A DNA stretch of 26,367 nt from an uncultured Acetatifactor sp. (lineage in GTDB: Bacteria > Bacillota > Clostridia > Lachnospirales > Lachnospiraceae). The stretch's first letter is position 1; every line of letters starts with the position of its first letter. The notes under the pieces are model-generated. The model saw nothing but the letters and a program-made list of their open reading frames with translations. It was not told the origin of the DNA and made no database searches. The stretch spans positions 1 through 26,367 of the forward strand of contig CAJUFO010000061.1 of NCBI GenBank assembly GCA_910585615.1, in the 5' to 3' direction. The position numbers were made by a program, and so were the translations under genes. Of the stretch, positions 1 through 7,680 are shown in pieces.

Positions 1-26
1 GGAAAAGGTAACGTTTGTCTCACAGA

Positions 27-65
27 AAAAGGTGCAAAGCACTCGCTCCATGCTTTACACCTTTT
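27..65 (-). terminator. Intrinsic terminator of the queA transcript
   Basis: A 15-bp stem (27-41 with 51-65) closes a 9-nt loop. In the leftward transcript the single non-Watson-Crick position becomes a G-U wobble and the stem ends in a run of five U, so the hairpin fits minus-strand termination better than plus-strand. It lies about 90 bases beyond the queA stop. Nothing else convincing is seen between 1 and 153. Confidence 0.8.
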
Positions 66-153
66 CTTCCTCTTTCGATTCCGCTTTTCTATCTCTTTTC
101 AGCAACAGCCTGCTCAGCCGCCTGGCTTGCCCCACATACAGCCATTGCCTCTT

Positions 154-1191
154 TTATATCACAAGCATGGCATCGCCGAAGCTGAAGAACCGATACCGCT
201 CCCGGACAGCCTCCTCATAGGCCGCCAGCACATGCTCCCTTCCCGCCAAGGCGGAGACCAGCATGATCAGCGTGGACTCCGGCAGATGGAAATTGGTGAT
301 CAGCGCGTCCAGCACCCGGAACCGGTAGCCAGGGTAGATGAAGATATCCGTATCCCCGCTGCCCGGATGCACCATGCCGCGCTCATCCGCCGCGCTCTCA
401 ATGGTCCGGCAACTGGTCGTCCCTACGCAGACGATTCGGCCCCCCTGGGCCTTTGTGTCGTTGATTAGATCCGCCGTCTCCCGGGACACCTGGTAATGCT
501 CCGAATGCATATGGTGCTCCAGCACGTTCTCCTCCTTCACAGGCCGGAATGTCCCAAGCCCCACATGCAGGGTCACATAGGCCAGCTTAACCTCCTTCTC
601 CTCCAGCCGACCCAGCAGCTCTTTGGTAAAATGCAGCCCCGCTGTAGGCGCGGCGGCAGAGCCTTCATGCTTTGCATAGACCGTCTGGTAGCGGTTCCTG
701 TCCTGGAGCTTGTGGGTGATATAGGGCGGCAGGGGCATCTCCCCCAGCCTGTCCAGCACCTCTTCGAAGATTCCTTCGTAGTCGAACCGTACCAGCCGAT
801 TGCCCTCCTCCACGGTGTCCAGGATTTCAGCCTTCAGCAGGCCGTCCCCGAAGGTCAGCCTGGTGCCGGGGCGGCATTTCTTGCCGGGCCGCACCAGCGT
901 CTCCCAGACATCGCCGCTTCTGCGCTTCAGCAGCAGCAGCTCCACATGGGCTCCGGTGCCCTCCCGCTCCCCAAGGAGCCTGGCCGGGATGACCTTGGTG
1001 TCGTTCAGCACCAGGCAGTCCCCGGGCCGCAGGAACTCCCCAATTTCCCGAAATCCATGATGGGAAACTGCCCCGGTGCGCTTGTCCAGCACCAGGAGCC
1101 TGGAGGAGGTCCGCTCCTCCAGGGGATCCTGGGCTATCAGCTCCTGGGGCAGTTCAAAATAATAGTCGGATTTCAGCATTACGCTGTCCAT
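154..1191 (-). CDS. queA: S-adenosylmethionine:tRNA ribosyltransferase-isomerase QueA
   Basis: This cytoplasmic enzyme transfers and rearranges the ribose of S-adenosylmethionine onto preQ1 at the tRNA wobble position, giving epoxyqueuosine in the queuosine pathway. The 345-residue product has the family's full length and its typical pieces: the N-terminal DYYFELPQELIAQ, the VLNDTKVIPARL stretch, PAPTAGLHFT-like AAPTAGLHFT near residue 180, TLHVGLGTFRPV, and the C-terminal NFHLPESTLIMLVSA and RYRFFSFGDAM. The chosen ATG overlaps the stop of the upstream aminopeptidase by one base (TAATG), which suggests translational coupling; an ATG four codons in is the alternative. A strong terminator follows. 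The reading frame stays open for 32 codons past the stop, but the protein already ends where the family ends. Confidence 0.96.
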   Translation of the reverse strand: MDSVMLKSDYYFELPQELIAQDPLEERTSSRLLVLDKRTGAVSHHGFREIGEFLRPGDCLVLNDTKVIPARLLGEREGTGAHVELLLLKRRSGDVWETLVRPGKKCRPGTRLTFGDGLLKAEILDTVEEGNRLVRFDYEGIFEEVLDRLGEMPLPPYITHKLQDRNRYQTVYAKHEGSAAAPTAGLHFTKELLGRLEEKEVKLAYVTLHVGLGTFRPVKEENVLEHHMHSEHYQVSRETADLINDTKAQGGRIVCVGTTSCRTIESAADERGMVHPGSGDTDIFIYPGYRFRVLDALITNFHLPESTLIMLVSALAGREHVLAAYEEAVRERYRFFSFGDAMLVI

Positions 1192-2618
1192 TACATCCCT
1201 GCCCCTTCCGCAAACACCATGTAACCGCGGTAGGTCTCGTATACGTCAGCCTTGCTGGTGGCCTCCCAGGGCGCATGCATGTTCAGCACCGCCACGCCGC
1301 TGTCGATCACGTTCATGCCATACTCCGCCAGGATGTACGCGATGGTCCCGCCGCCGCCTACGTCCACCTTGCCCAGCTCCGCAGTCTGGTACACGATGCC
1401 CTTCTCGTCCAGGATCCTGCGCAGATAGGCTATGTACTCCGCGTTGGCGTCGTTGGAGCCGCCCTTTCCGCGGGAGCCCGTGAATTTGTTGAAGACCATG
1501 CCCTTGCCCACGAAAGCGGCATTCTTCTTCTCGAAGCAGGACGCATAGGCGGGGTCGAAGCCTGCGCTGACATCGGAGGAGAGCATTGCGCTGCGGGCCA
1601 GGCATCTCCTGACGTTCAGCTCGCTGTACTCGCCCATAAGGTTCATCAGCTCCGCCACGGCGTTCTCAAAGAATCTGGACTGCATGCCCGTAGCGCCTAC
1701 GGAGCCGATCTCCTCCTTGTCCACCAGGATGCAGCAAAGCGTCCTCTCCGTGGCCCCTACGTCCAGCATGGCCCGCATGGAAGTGAATGCGCAGACCCTG
1801 TCGTCCTGTCCGTAGCCCAGGATCATGCTGCGGTCAAAGCCCACTTCCCTGGTCTTGCCGGCAGGTACGATCTCCAGCTCCGCGGAGAGGAAGTCCTCCT
1901 CTTCCATGTCATAGGAGGCTTTCAGGATGTCAAGGATGCCTGCCTTGATGGCCTCCTTGGCCTTCTCCTTGGCCTCCTTGTTGTCCTCCTCTTTCTCCTC
2001 CCTGGTCAGGACGATGGGCTTGCTGCCGATGATCAGGTCCAGGGCCTCCCCCTCGATGACCTTGGAGGCTTTTTTCTCCATCTGCTCTCCCGCCAGGTGC
2101 ACCAGCAGGTCGGATATGAAGAACACAGGATCGTCGTCATTCTCTCCAATGTTCATCTCGATCGTGGTGCCGTCCTTCTTCACCACCACGCCGTGGAGCG
2201 CCAGGGGCAGGGCCACCCACTGATACTTCTTGACGCCGCCGTAATAATGGGTATCCAGGTACGCGAAGCCGCCCTCCTCATACAGGGGGTTCTGCTTCAC
2301 ATCGATCCTGGGGCTGTCGATATGGGCGCCCAGAATGTTCATGCCCTCCGCCATGGGCTTCTCCCCGATCTGGAACATGGCGATGGACTTGTTCATGCAT
2401 ACGCTGTATACCTTGTCCCCTTTCTGGGGCTTCTTTCCATCCCGGATCAGGCTCTCCAGCTCCTGATAGCCCTCCGCCTCGATGGTGTTCACGATGGTAT
2501 CGATGCACTCCCTCTCTGTCTTGCCGTTGTCCAGGAAGTCCCTGTACTCCCGGTTCAGGCTCTCCAGCTTCTCCAGCTGCGCCGCGTCATAAGTCTCCCA
2601 CGTCACTTTTCTTTCCAT
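1191..2618 (-). CDS. M18 family aspartyl-type aminopeptidase
   Basis: This is a dinuclear-zinc aminopeptidase that removes N-terminal residues, usually acidic ones, from peptides in the cytoplasm. In the 475-residue product the expected M18 metal and catalytic residues can be located: H99-x-D101 in GAHIDSPR, D272/D273 in YGQDDRVCAF, E302/E303 in VDKEEIGSVGATG, D349 in SSDVSAGFDP and H448 in NMHAPWE. A charged Lys/Glu insertion (about residues 205-222) is a plain difference from minimal members. The ATG is preceded by AGGAAAGG-type purines and by a promoter at 2667-2695. Its stop overlaps queA by one base, so the two are one transcription unit, although queuosine synthesis and peptide turnover have no obvious link. 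Confidence in the family is high; substrate preference is inferred. Confidence 0.93.
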   Translation of the reverse strand: MERKVTWETYDAAQLEKLESLNREYRDFLDNGKTERECIDTIVNTIEAEGYQELESLIRDGKKPQKGDKVYSVCMNKSIAMFQIGEKPMAEGMNILGAHIDSPRIDVKQNPLYEEGGFAYLDTHYYGGVKKYQWVALPLALHGVVVKKDGTTIEMNIGENDDDPVFFISDLLVHLAGEQMEKKASKVIEGEALDLIIGSKPIVLTREEKEEDNKEAKEKAKEAIKAGILDILKASYDMEEEDFLSAELEIVPAGKTREVGFDRSMILGYGQDDRVCAFTSMRAMLDVGATERTLCCILVDKEEIGSVGATGMQSRFFENAVAELMNLMGEYSELNVRRCLARSAMLSSDVSAGFDPAYASCFEKKNAAFVGKGMVFNKFTGSRGKGGSNDANAEYIAYLRRILDEKGIVYQTAELGKVDVGGGGTIAYILAEYGMNVIDSGVAVLNMHAPWEATSKADVYETYRGYMVFAEGAGM

Positions 2619-2666
2619 TTTTCTTTCCTTTCCTGCCGGAAAATCTATTATCCGACATCTAAGACC

Positions 2667-2695
2667 ATTCTATCATATTCCGTATCCTATGGAAA
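2667..2695 (-). promoter_or_regulatory. Promoter of the aminopeptidase-queA operon
   Basis: Reading leftward, a TTTCCA -35 box (2690-2695) and a TAGAAT -10 box (2667-2672) are separated by 17 bases, and the -10 box carries a TG extension. It lies about 50 bases before the aminopeptidase ATG. A second TGATAGAAT motif occurs further upstream near 2712 but has no matching -35 box. Confidence 0.6.
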
Positions 2696-2750
2696 CCCTC
2701 TCCGTCATTTTATTCTATCATGCCTGCCGCGTTCGGCTGCCACAGCCAGA

Positions 2751-4097
2751 TCATCTAGCGACCTTGTCGAAATACGCCTTGATGTTCTTCTTGATCTCAT
2801 CCGACTTCATGGACTTGGGCAGGTAGCCCGCAGGCTTCAGGGCCACCACGTTCCTGACGCTCTCCCTGTCCGTCCTGCCGGTGAGGAAGATGACGGGAGT
2901 ACTGGCCAGTTCCTCCTCCGCCCGAATCATCTCCAGCACCTGCTTCCCGTCGCAGACAGGCATCTCGCAATCCAGCAGCACCAGGTCCGGTCTGTCCAGG
3001 GTCATGCTCCGGATGGCGGCCAGCCCGGACTTGGCCAGGCTCACCTCGTAGGTATCCTCCAGCAGCCTCTTCATGGCCTGCAGCATCACATCGGAGTCGT
3101 CCACCACCAGTATCTTCTTTTTCTTCTCCGCCTCATGGTTCTCCAGGTATTTCTTGATCTCGGCCATGGCGTTCTCCGCCCCGATGGACGTGGCTATCTC
3201 CTCCTCCAGCAGATGGGGGGCCATGACGCTGTAGGCGAAGTACCCCTCCTTCGCGGAAAACAGCAGGCTGCACTGGGGGTTATGCTTCTCGAAGGCCCTC
3301 TGGAACTGATCATAGTTCAGCAGATTCTCCTCCCTGATGTCAAACTGCTCGGCATTGGGGAAATGCGTCTTGATGCGCTCCACGAACTGTTTTGCCGCAT
3401 ACCTGGTGGCGTTCATCATCATCACGTCCACGCCGTCCGTCTCGGCCCCGATGAACTTCCCTACGGTATTGACGATTATCCTGTCTTCAAACACCAGGAA
3501 GAACTCCCATCTGTCCCCCCGGTCCGTGCCATAGACCAGCCGGTAGTAGATCCCCTTGCCGAACTTCTCTCCGTTGTAGCTCTCGCTGATGACCTTGGCC
3601 TCTATCTGGAACATCTCGTAGAGCAGCTCCGCCACGGTGTTCTTCATGGCGATCTGCTTTTCCTCCGGCAGCAGATTGCCCCACTTGCTCTCGGCCTTCC
3701 CCACGATTGCACGGTCTTCCGTCAATGTATGTCCGATGAGCCATCCGGCGCACACGCCCAGGAAATGCTTCACCGATTCCATGGAATAATAGCTCTCCGC
3801 CAGCTCCTTCTCGATCTCGGGAAGGGTCTTCTTGCGGAACGTGTCGTGGATCCGTCTATGTACGTCATATCCCTCATAACCTATGGACGCCATGTAGAGC
3901 TCTTCCTCCGCAAAATGCTTCATGGCATGCTCCTTGAAGTACTTGATGCCCTCCTGATAAGCCCACCGGCTCTTCTCGTCATTGCCGTCATAGGCAGAGA
4001 GCTTGTTCATGATCGCGAACAGCTTCCTGTGCTCCCTGTCGATAGACTCCACGCCGATATTGAATCTCTCCTGCCATACAAACTGATTTTTGCCCAT
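2751..4097 (-). CDS. Bacteriohemerythrin / response-regulator receiver fusion protein
   Basis: The 448-residue protein has an N-terminal hemerythrin domain (about 8-135) with all seven expected di-iron ligands: H23, H61, E65, H80, H84, H123 and D128. The C-terminal part (about 327-446) is a CheY-like receiver with the acidic pair D333/D334, phospho-acceptor D376, T406 and K428. Between them (about 140-320) lies an alpha/beta-looking region that may be CheX-like, but I cannot assign it with confidence. There is no membrane segment or DNA-binding output domain. A plausible role, inferred, is an O2- or redox-responsive signalling protein whose receiver state is read by a partner. The ATG has a near-perfect GAAGGAGG site. 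It is the last gene behind the SpoIID-like and yihY-like genes, 27 bases after the latter. Its cognate kinase is not in the window. Confidence 0.88.
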   Translation of the reverse strand: MGKNQFVWQERFNIGVESIDREHRKLFAIMNKLSAYDGNDEKSRWAYQEGIKYFKEHAMKHFAEEELYMASIGYEGYDVHRRIHDTFRKKTLPEIEKELAESYYSMESVKHFLGVCAGWLIGHTLTEDRAIVGKAESKWGNLLPEEKQIAMKNTVAELLYEMFQIEAKVISESYNGEKFGKGIYYRLVYGTDRGDRWEFFLVFEDRIIVNTVGKFIGAETDGVDVMMMNATRYAAKQFVERIKTHFPNAEQFDIREENLLNYDQFQRAFEKHNPQCSLLFSAKEGYFAYSVMAPHLLEEEIATSIGAENAMAEIKKYLENHEAEKKKKILVVDDSDVMLQAMKRLLEDTYEVSLAKSGLAAIRSMTLDRPDLVLLDCEMPVCDGKQVLEMIRAEEELASTPVIFLTGRTDRESVRNVVALKPAGYLPKSMKSDEIKKNIKAYFDKVAR

Positions 4098-4124
4098 ATT
4101 GGCCTCCTTCGTTATGATATCTAT

Positions 4125-4955
4125 TTATTTCGTATCAAGAAGCGCCCTGTTCACCGGCTGGAAATACCGGTTCAGATAAGCGCCTATCATGATGATATAC
4201 ATGCAGAAATACATCCACAGCAGCACGATGATGATAATGGAAAGGCTGCCGTAGATTCCATAGGTATTGCCATAGGTCACATAGTAGGAAAAAGCCCAGG
4301 AGAACACGCTCCATACCACCGCGGAGAAGACCGCCCCCGGTATCTGCTCCCGAAATTCCAGCTTCTTGTCCGGCACATAGGCGTACACCGCCGCGAACAG
4401 CACCGACAGCACCGCCCACACGAAAATGAACCTGAAATTCATGATAAAGGAGACCAGCTGCTGAAGCTGCGGGAAACGGTGCAGGGTCAATGTCACCAAC
4501 TGGTCGCCGAACACCATGAGGAACAGGGACAATATGACCACGATCAGCATCACCACCGTATAAAAGGACGCTATCACACGCACCACGAAATAATTCCGCT
4601 TCTCCTCCACGCCGTTGATGGCGTTCAGCCCCCGCATCAGCGCCATGACTCCCTTGGACGCCGACCATATGGTGGCTATCAGGGCGACGGACAGCACCCC
4701 CGCCGATTTGTCATAGATATCCGATATCAGGCTCTCTGCCAGCCCGTCCACCTGATCCGGCGTCAGATCCGTCACCGCCTCCACCAGATTCTCCTCCGTC
4801 AGAGGGGTGTATGGGATGATCGTGCATATCATGATCAGCATGGGCACGATGGACAGGAAGAAGAAAAAGGCCGTGCTGGCGGCGAACGTGCTGATGTTCT
4901 GCTTTTTCATCTTATTTGAGAAATCCACCAGAATCACAATAAGGTTACGGCACAT
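4125..4955 (-). CDS. YihY/BrkB family inner-membrane protein
   Basis: This is a 276-residue polytopic membrane protein with about six hydrophobic segments. It shows family landmarks: AASTAFFFFLSIVPMLIM near residue 25-43, the IWSASKGVMALMRGLNAINGVEEKRNY block near 115-141, PGAVFSAVVWSVFSWAFSYYVT, and the YGSLSIIIIVLLWMYFCMYIIMIGAYLN end. Proteins of this family were once called ribonuclease BN by mistake; their true role is not settled, and I infer only a membrane function. The ATG is served by TAGGAG, which overlaps the stop of the SpoIID-like gene, so the two are tightly coupled. An in-frame ATG 15 codons downstream is a possible but less well supported start. Confidence 0.9.
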   Translation of the reverse strand: MCRNLIVILVDFSNKMKKQNISTFAASTAFFFFLSIVPMLIMICTIIPYTPLTEENLVEAVTDLTPDQVDGLAESLISDIYDKSAGVLSVALIATIWSASKGVMALMRGLNAINGVEEKRNYFVVRVIASFYTVVMLIVVILSLFLMVFGDQLVTLTLHRFPQLQQLVSFIMNFRFIFVWAVLSVLFAAVYAYVPDKKLEFREQIPGAVFSAVVWSVFSWAFSYYVTYGNTYGIYGSLSIIIIVLLWMYFCMYIIMIGAYLNRYFQPVNRALLDTK

Positions 4956-4964
4956 CGCACACTC

Positions 4965-6950
4965 CTACTCGTTTTCATATATATTCCGAATCGTACACCT
5001 GTCATAAAAATAGAGGAGGATCTCCTCCGCGGAGTACCCGCTTCCCGCCATGCTCCTGGCTCCGTTCTGGCTCATCCCCACGCCATGGCCGAACCCGCCG
5101 CCCGTCAAGGTATATCCTACCACATTTTGGCCCTCTTTGCTAGTCATTACGATAAAATATGCGCTGGGAAGCAGACTCATGCCCGCCATCTCGCTGCCGT
5201 CCTGCAGGATTACCGCAGCCGCGGCATCATTCAGCACATACCGGATGTAGTTTTCGGAAATGACCTTTATCTTCTGGCTGCCGGCCTCTATCACAAGCTC
5301 ATCGGCAACGCCTCCGCTGCCCCGCTTCTCTATGTATATGTCCGTGATGTCGCCCAGGCTGTCGATGGCCTGGCTCACGTACTCCCCGTCCTTCCAGGTC
5401 AGGACAAGCCGGCTGTTGGCAGCGTACCTCTGCTGCAGCCGCTGCAGCATGCCGTCCTTATCCAGCGCCTCCACCTGACAGCTCCACCGATACCACCCTT
5501 CCGCCGCCTCAAAGTCATCCTCGTTCCGGCCGGATATGAACGCCGCAAAGGTGTCCTCGTCCCGCATCCTCTCCCCAAAGTCCGCCTCCCCCACGGGGCT
5601 TCCGGATGCCATGGCCGCCACGGCCTCCGTCATGGCCCTGCGGTTCAGGGGCCTGGCCTTCAGATAGGTCAGCGTAGGCGCGGCCTCCGTCTTCCACACA
5701 TTCGCGTCGCTGCCCGCGCCGCAGGAGGTGGAATAGTAGAATGTCTCCGCCAGGCCGCCCCCTTCCGTGAACAGAAGCTTCCCGTAGGTCTCCTTCACGG
5801 CGGTGGTGGAGCCCTCCTGCTCACCCACGTTGTTGTACACCTGGTAGGAGGTGCTGTCGTCCACATGGGCCCCGTACTGGGGATAGCCCGCATGCTCCAT
5901 CCGGCCGTAGGCATATGTCCTGGCGCAGATGGCCTGGGCGTTCAGCGCCTCCGCCGGATAGTCCGCCGGCATCTCGCTGGGCACCACGCCGTAGAGGTAC
6001 TCCTCCAGCAGCACCTGGTTGATCGCCACGATCCCCTCCTCTGTCCGCAGTAGTTCCAACTGCCCCTTATAGGAGGGCACTCCCTGGACGCGATTGCAGT
6101 TTTTCAGGACAATCTTCCCCGTGAGCACATCCGGGACGATCTGTATGCGGTCCGCCGTGAAATAGCCGCTGCCGCTATCGAAGGTCAGCTCCTCCCAGGC
6201 CTGATGCTTCTCGCTCTGCCTCCCGTCATAGGGGCCATAGACCACCGTGTAGTCCGTATCGCAGGTCAACACCACCTGGTCGTGGAAGATTCCCCCGTAA
6301 TCCGAAGTCTTTAACAGCACGCGGATGTATTCCATAGCCGCCTCCTTCGCCATGAGGATGCCGCAGACCTCTCCGCCCCCCATACAAAAATCCGTGAAAT
6401 CATATCCGAAATGCAAATCATTCGCAGTGCACATCTCCAGGGTATCGTACAGGCGGTAGCCCTTATGGTCCTCCGCCAGAGGCAGCCAGCCGTAGCCCTC
6501 CACCTCAATCCTCTCCCCGTCTGTCCGGAGGACCCTGCCGTTGATCTTCTCCGTCCAGGCGCTGACCGCTGTGACGCTGCCGTCCGTCACCGTCATGTCC
6601 GCCACCTGCTCGCGCACGGACAGATCCGGCCAGACGGTCTCCCCATCCTCCGGATTTCCCCAGGGATATCGCTCCCGCGCGCCGTCCCGGAATACCGTCA
6701 GCCCCTCCTCGTCCGCCTCCATGATCCATACATTGGCGAAGGTCTCCACCACCGGCACATGGGGCTGGGGGCTCGGCACCGGCGGCTCCTCTCCTCTATG
6801 TATCAGCGCCAGGATCAGCCTGCCCAGCAGCAGGATTGCCAGAAGAAGCAGCCCCAGCAGACAGATAAACGCTTTCAGCTGCATCCGCTGGGACTTATCC
6901 AGCGAAGCTCCTTTGAACCATTTCCTTCCCTTCTTATTCCAGTTATCCAA
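4965..6950 (-). CDS. Membrane-anchored SpoIID/LytB-domain protein
   Basis: This is a probable cell-wall enzyme acting outside the membrane. SpoIID is a lytic transglycosylase needed for engulfment, and LytB-type relatives assist amidases. The 661-residue protein has a basic N-terminus, one membrane anchor (about 26-50), then roughly 250 residues of unassigned extracellular sequence, then the SpoIID domain (about 300-655). The domain has YLYGVVPSEMP with the likely catalytic E326, AICARTYAYGR, the FYYSTSCG stretch and a C-terminal GGGFGHGVGMSQNGAR signature. It is about twice the length of SpoIID itself, so it is probably a vegetative or specialised relative rather than spoIID proper. The start is a TTG with an AGGAGAGGG site; the nearby ATG is out of frame and stops at once. 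It sits 47 bases past the 6S RNA terminator and heads the operon with the YihY-like and hemerythrin genes. Confidence 0.88.
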   Translation of the reverse strand: MDNWNKKGRKWFKGASLDKSQRMQLKAFICLLGLLLLAILLLGRLILALIHRGEEPPVPSPQPHVPVVETFANVWIMEADEEGLTVFRDGARERYPWGNPEDGETVWPDLSVREQVADMTVTDGSVTAVSAWTEKINGRVLRTDGERIEVEGYGWLPLAEDHKGYRLYDTLEMCTANDLHFGYDFTDFCMGGGEVCGILMAKEAAMEYIRVLLKTSDYGGIFHDQVVLTCDTDYTVVYGPYDGRQSEKHQAWEELTFDSGSGYFTADRIQIVPDVLTGKIVLKNCNRVQGVPSYKGQLELLRTEEGIVAINQVLLEEYLYGVVPSEMPADYPAEALNAQAICARTYAYGRMEHAGYPQYGAHVDDSTSYQVYNNVGEQEGSTTAVKETYGKLLFTEGGGLAETFYYSTSCGAGSDANVWKTEAAPTLTYLKARPLNRRAMTEAVAAMASGSPVGEADFGERMRDEDTFAAFISGRNEDDFEAAEGWYRWSCQVEALDKDGMLQRLQQRYAANSRLVLTWKDGEYVSQAIDSLGDITDIYIEKRGSGGVADELVIEAGSQKIKVISENYIRYVLNDAAAAVILQDGSEMAGMSLLPSAYFIVMTSKEGQNVVGYTLTGGGFGHGVGMSQNGARSMAGSGYSAEEILLYFYDRCTIRNIYENE

Positions 6951-6997
6951 GCATCCCTCTCCTGTCCCCCTGACTCCCTCCGGAGTAATATGCGCTC

Positions 6998-7028
6998 AAA
7001 AGAGCAGCCCCGGAAGGACTGCCCTCTT
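6998..7028 (-). terminator. Terminator after the 6S RNA
   Basis: In the leftward transcript a 13-bp stem including G-U pairs closes a UUCCG loop, and its 3' arm ends in UCUUUU. It starts a few bases after the proposed mature 6S end. The U run is short, so some readthrough into the SpoIID-like gene is likely. Confidence 0.65.
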
Positions 7029-7033
7029 CTTCT

Positions 7034-7233
7034 GTATCAAAGGCCCAAAATGCCGCCCCCTGCTCTCTGACTCCTAGCAATGCTAGGTGGGTGACCGCAG
7101 CCAGCGCTTTTGCCTTCCCTTCCAATCCATGCTTACGCAAGTGAGGGCTTGACAGCCACCTGGCGATATAGGAATCCCGTTTAAAGTAATGTAGGTTCAA
7201 AATAAGCAGAAGTTATCGCACATCTCAGGCTGT
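7034..7233 (-). ncRNA. ssrS: 6S RNA
   Basis: 6S RNA mimics an open promoter and binds housekeeping sigma-RNA polymerase. The about 200-nt minus-strand transcript begins near 7233, right after a near-consensus promoter, with GCCUGAGAUGU, which resembles the start of known 6S RNAs. This segment (7220-7230) pairs over 11 bp with 7043-7053; then, after a small internal loop, 7206-7212 pairs with 7057-7063. A large central bubble follows, whose 3' side carries a perfect CCUAGCA/UGCUAGG hairpin (7073-7087), as is common in Firmicutes 6S RNAs. The middle can fold into a long irregular apical stem. The two ends are brought together by the closing stem and an intrinsic terminator follows. An 85-codon open frame through this region is a by-product of the conserved RNA. 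The exact ends are estimated. Confidence 0.82.
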
Positions 7234-7237
7234 ACTT

Positions 7238-7266
7238 ATTATATCAAAAAGCTCTGTGGAATACAA
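7238..7266 (-). promoter_or_regulatory. Strong promoter of the 6S RNA
   Basis: Reading leftward, TTGTAT (7261-7266), a 17-base spacer and a perfect TATAAT (7238-7243) with a TG extension (TGATATAAT) place transcription start at about 7231-7235, exactly at the 5' end predicted from the 6S closing stem. Confidence 0.85.
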
Positions 7267-7443
7267 CTAATTTTTTAACCAAAATCTTGAAAAATGATCA
7301 CAGATTCACCAATGTTCGACACGGATGTTCACGGGCATATTTCCTACAGGCCCTTTTTCGCCCGCAGGCACTGGTTTCATGGCCAAGCAGCCCTGGCCCG
7401 ATTACTCTGATACATTCAAAATATATCTGCCTTTAAGCAATTC

Positions 7444-7527
7444 TATCAATGCATCCTTTCCGTGAATCGACGCGTCGTTTTGCCCAATCGACGCATTTTC
7501 GGATGGAATCGATGCGCTTACAGTCGT
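7444..7527. repeat. Four degenerate 21-bp tandem units
   Basis: Units start at 7444, 7465, 7486 and 7507, each opening with a variant of AATCGACGC. On the minus strand a 67-codon open frame (7433-7636) reads them as four seven-residue repeats of the pattern x-x-[IV]-D-x-x-[KR]. That frame lacks a ribosome site, so translation is doubtful. The rest of 7267-7621 shows no gene or RNA that I can support. Confidence 0.5.
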
Positions 7528-7621
7528 TTTCGCAATCCGCACCCATCAATTTATACAATTTCTTTTCTGCCACTGCCATACGCCGAGGCGCTTTGGACAG
7601 AAAACTTTGTGTCAGCAGGAG

Positions 7622-7650
7622 TTTACGGACAGCCATTTTTTTGCTATGAT
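7622..7650 (+). promoter_or_regulatory. Promoter of the DUF4869/P-loop cassette
   Basis: TTTACG (7622-7627) and TATGAT (7645-7650) are 17 bases apart, about 30 bases before the ATG at 7681. The -35 box is only a partial match. Confidence 0.5.
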
Positions 7651-7680
7651 ATAGACATTATAAAAAAGGAGCATTGCAAG

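Noticed and set aside
2735..2747. Terminator after the hemerythrin-receiver gene
   Set aside because: Only a 5-bp stem with no U run; too weak to call.
1275..4919. A very long plus-strand open frame (over 1,200 codons)
   Set aside because: It lies opposite the aminopeptidase, hemerythrin and YihY genes, which have clear family motifs and ribosome sites. Its translation is low-complexity His/Leu/Gln-rich, typical of an antisense shadow in GC-rich DNA.
6943..7200. An 85-codon minus-strand frame that looks like a conserved small protein
   Set aside because: It runs through the 6S RNA and its terminator and has no ribosome site; conservation of such a frame would follow from conservation of the RNA. 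Other structured RNAs such as the raiA motif were considered, but the terminal closing stem, central bubble hairpin and promoter fit 6S better.
7444..7527. Possible CRISPR array
   Set aside because: The units are contiguous, degenerate and only 21 bp, with no spacers and no cas genes nearby.
7462..7680. Upstream extension of the DUF4869-like gene
   Set aside because: It would run through the promoter and the 21-bp repeats; the ATG at 7681 has the ribosome site and matches the family start.
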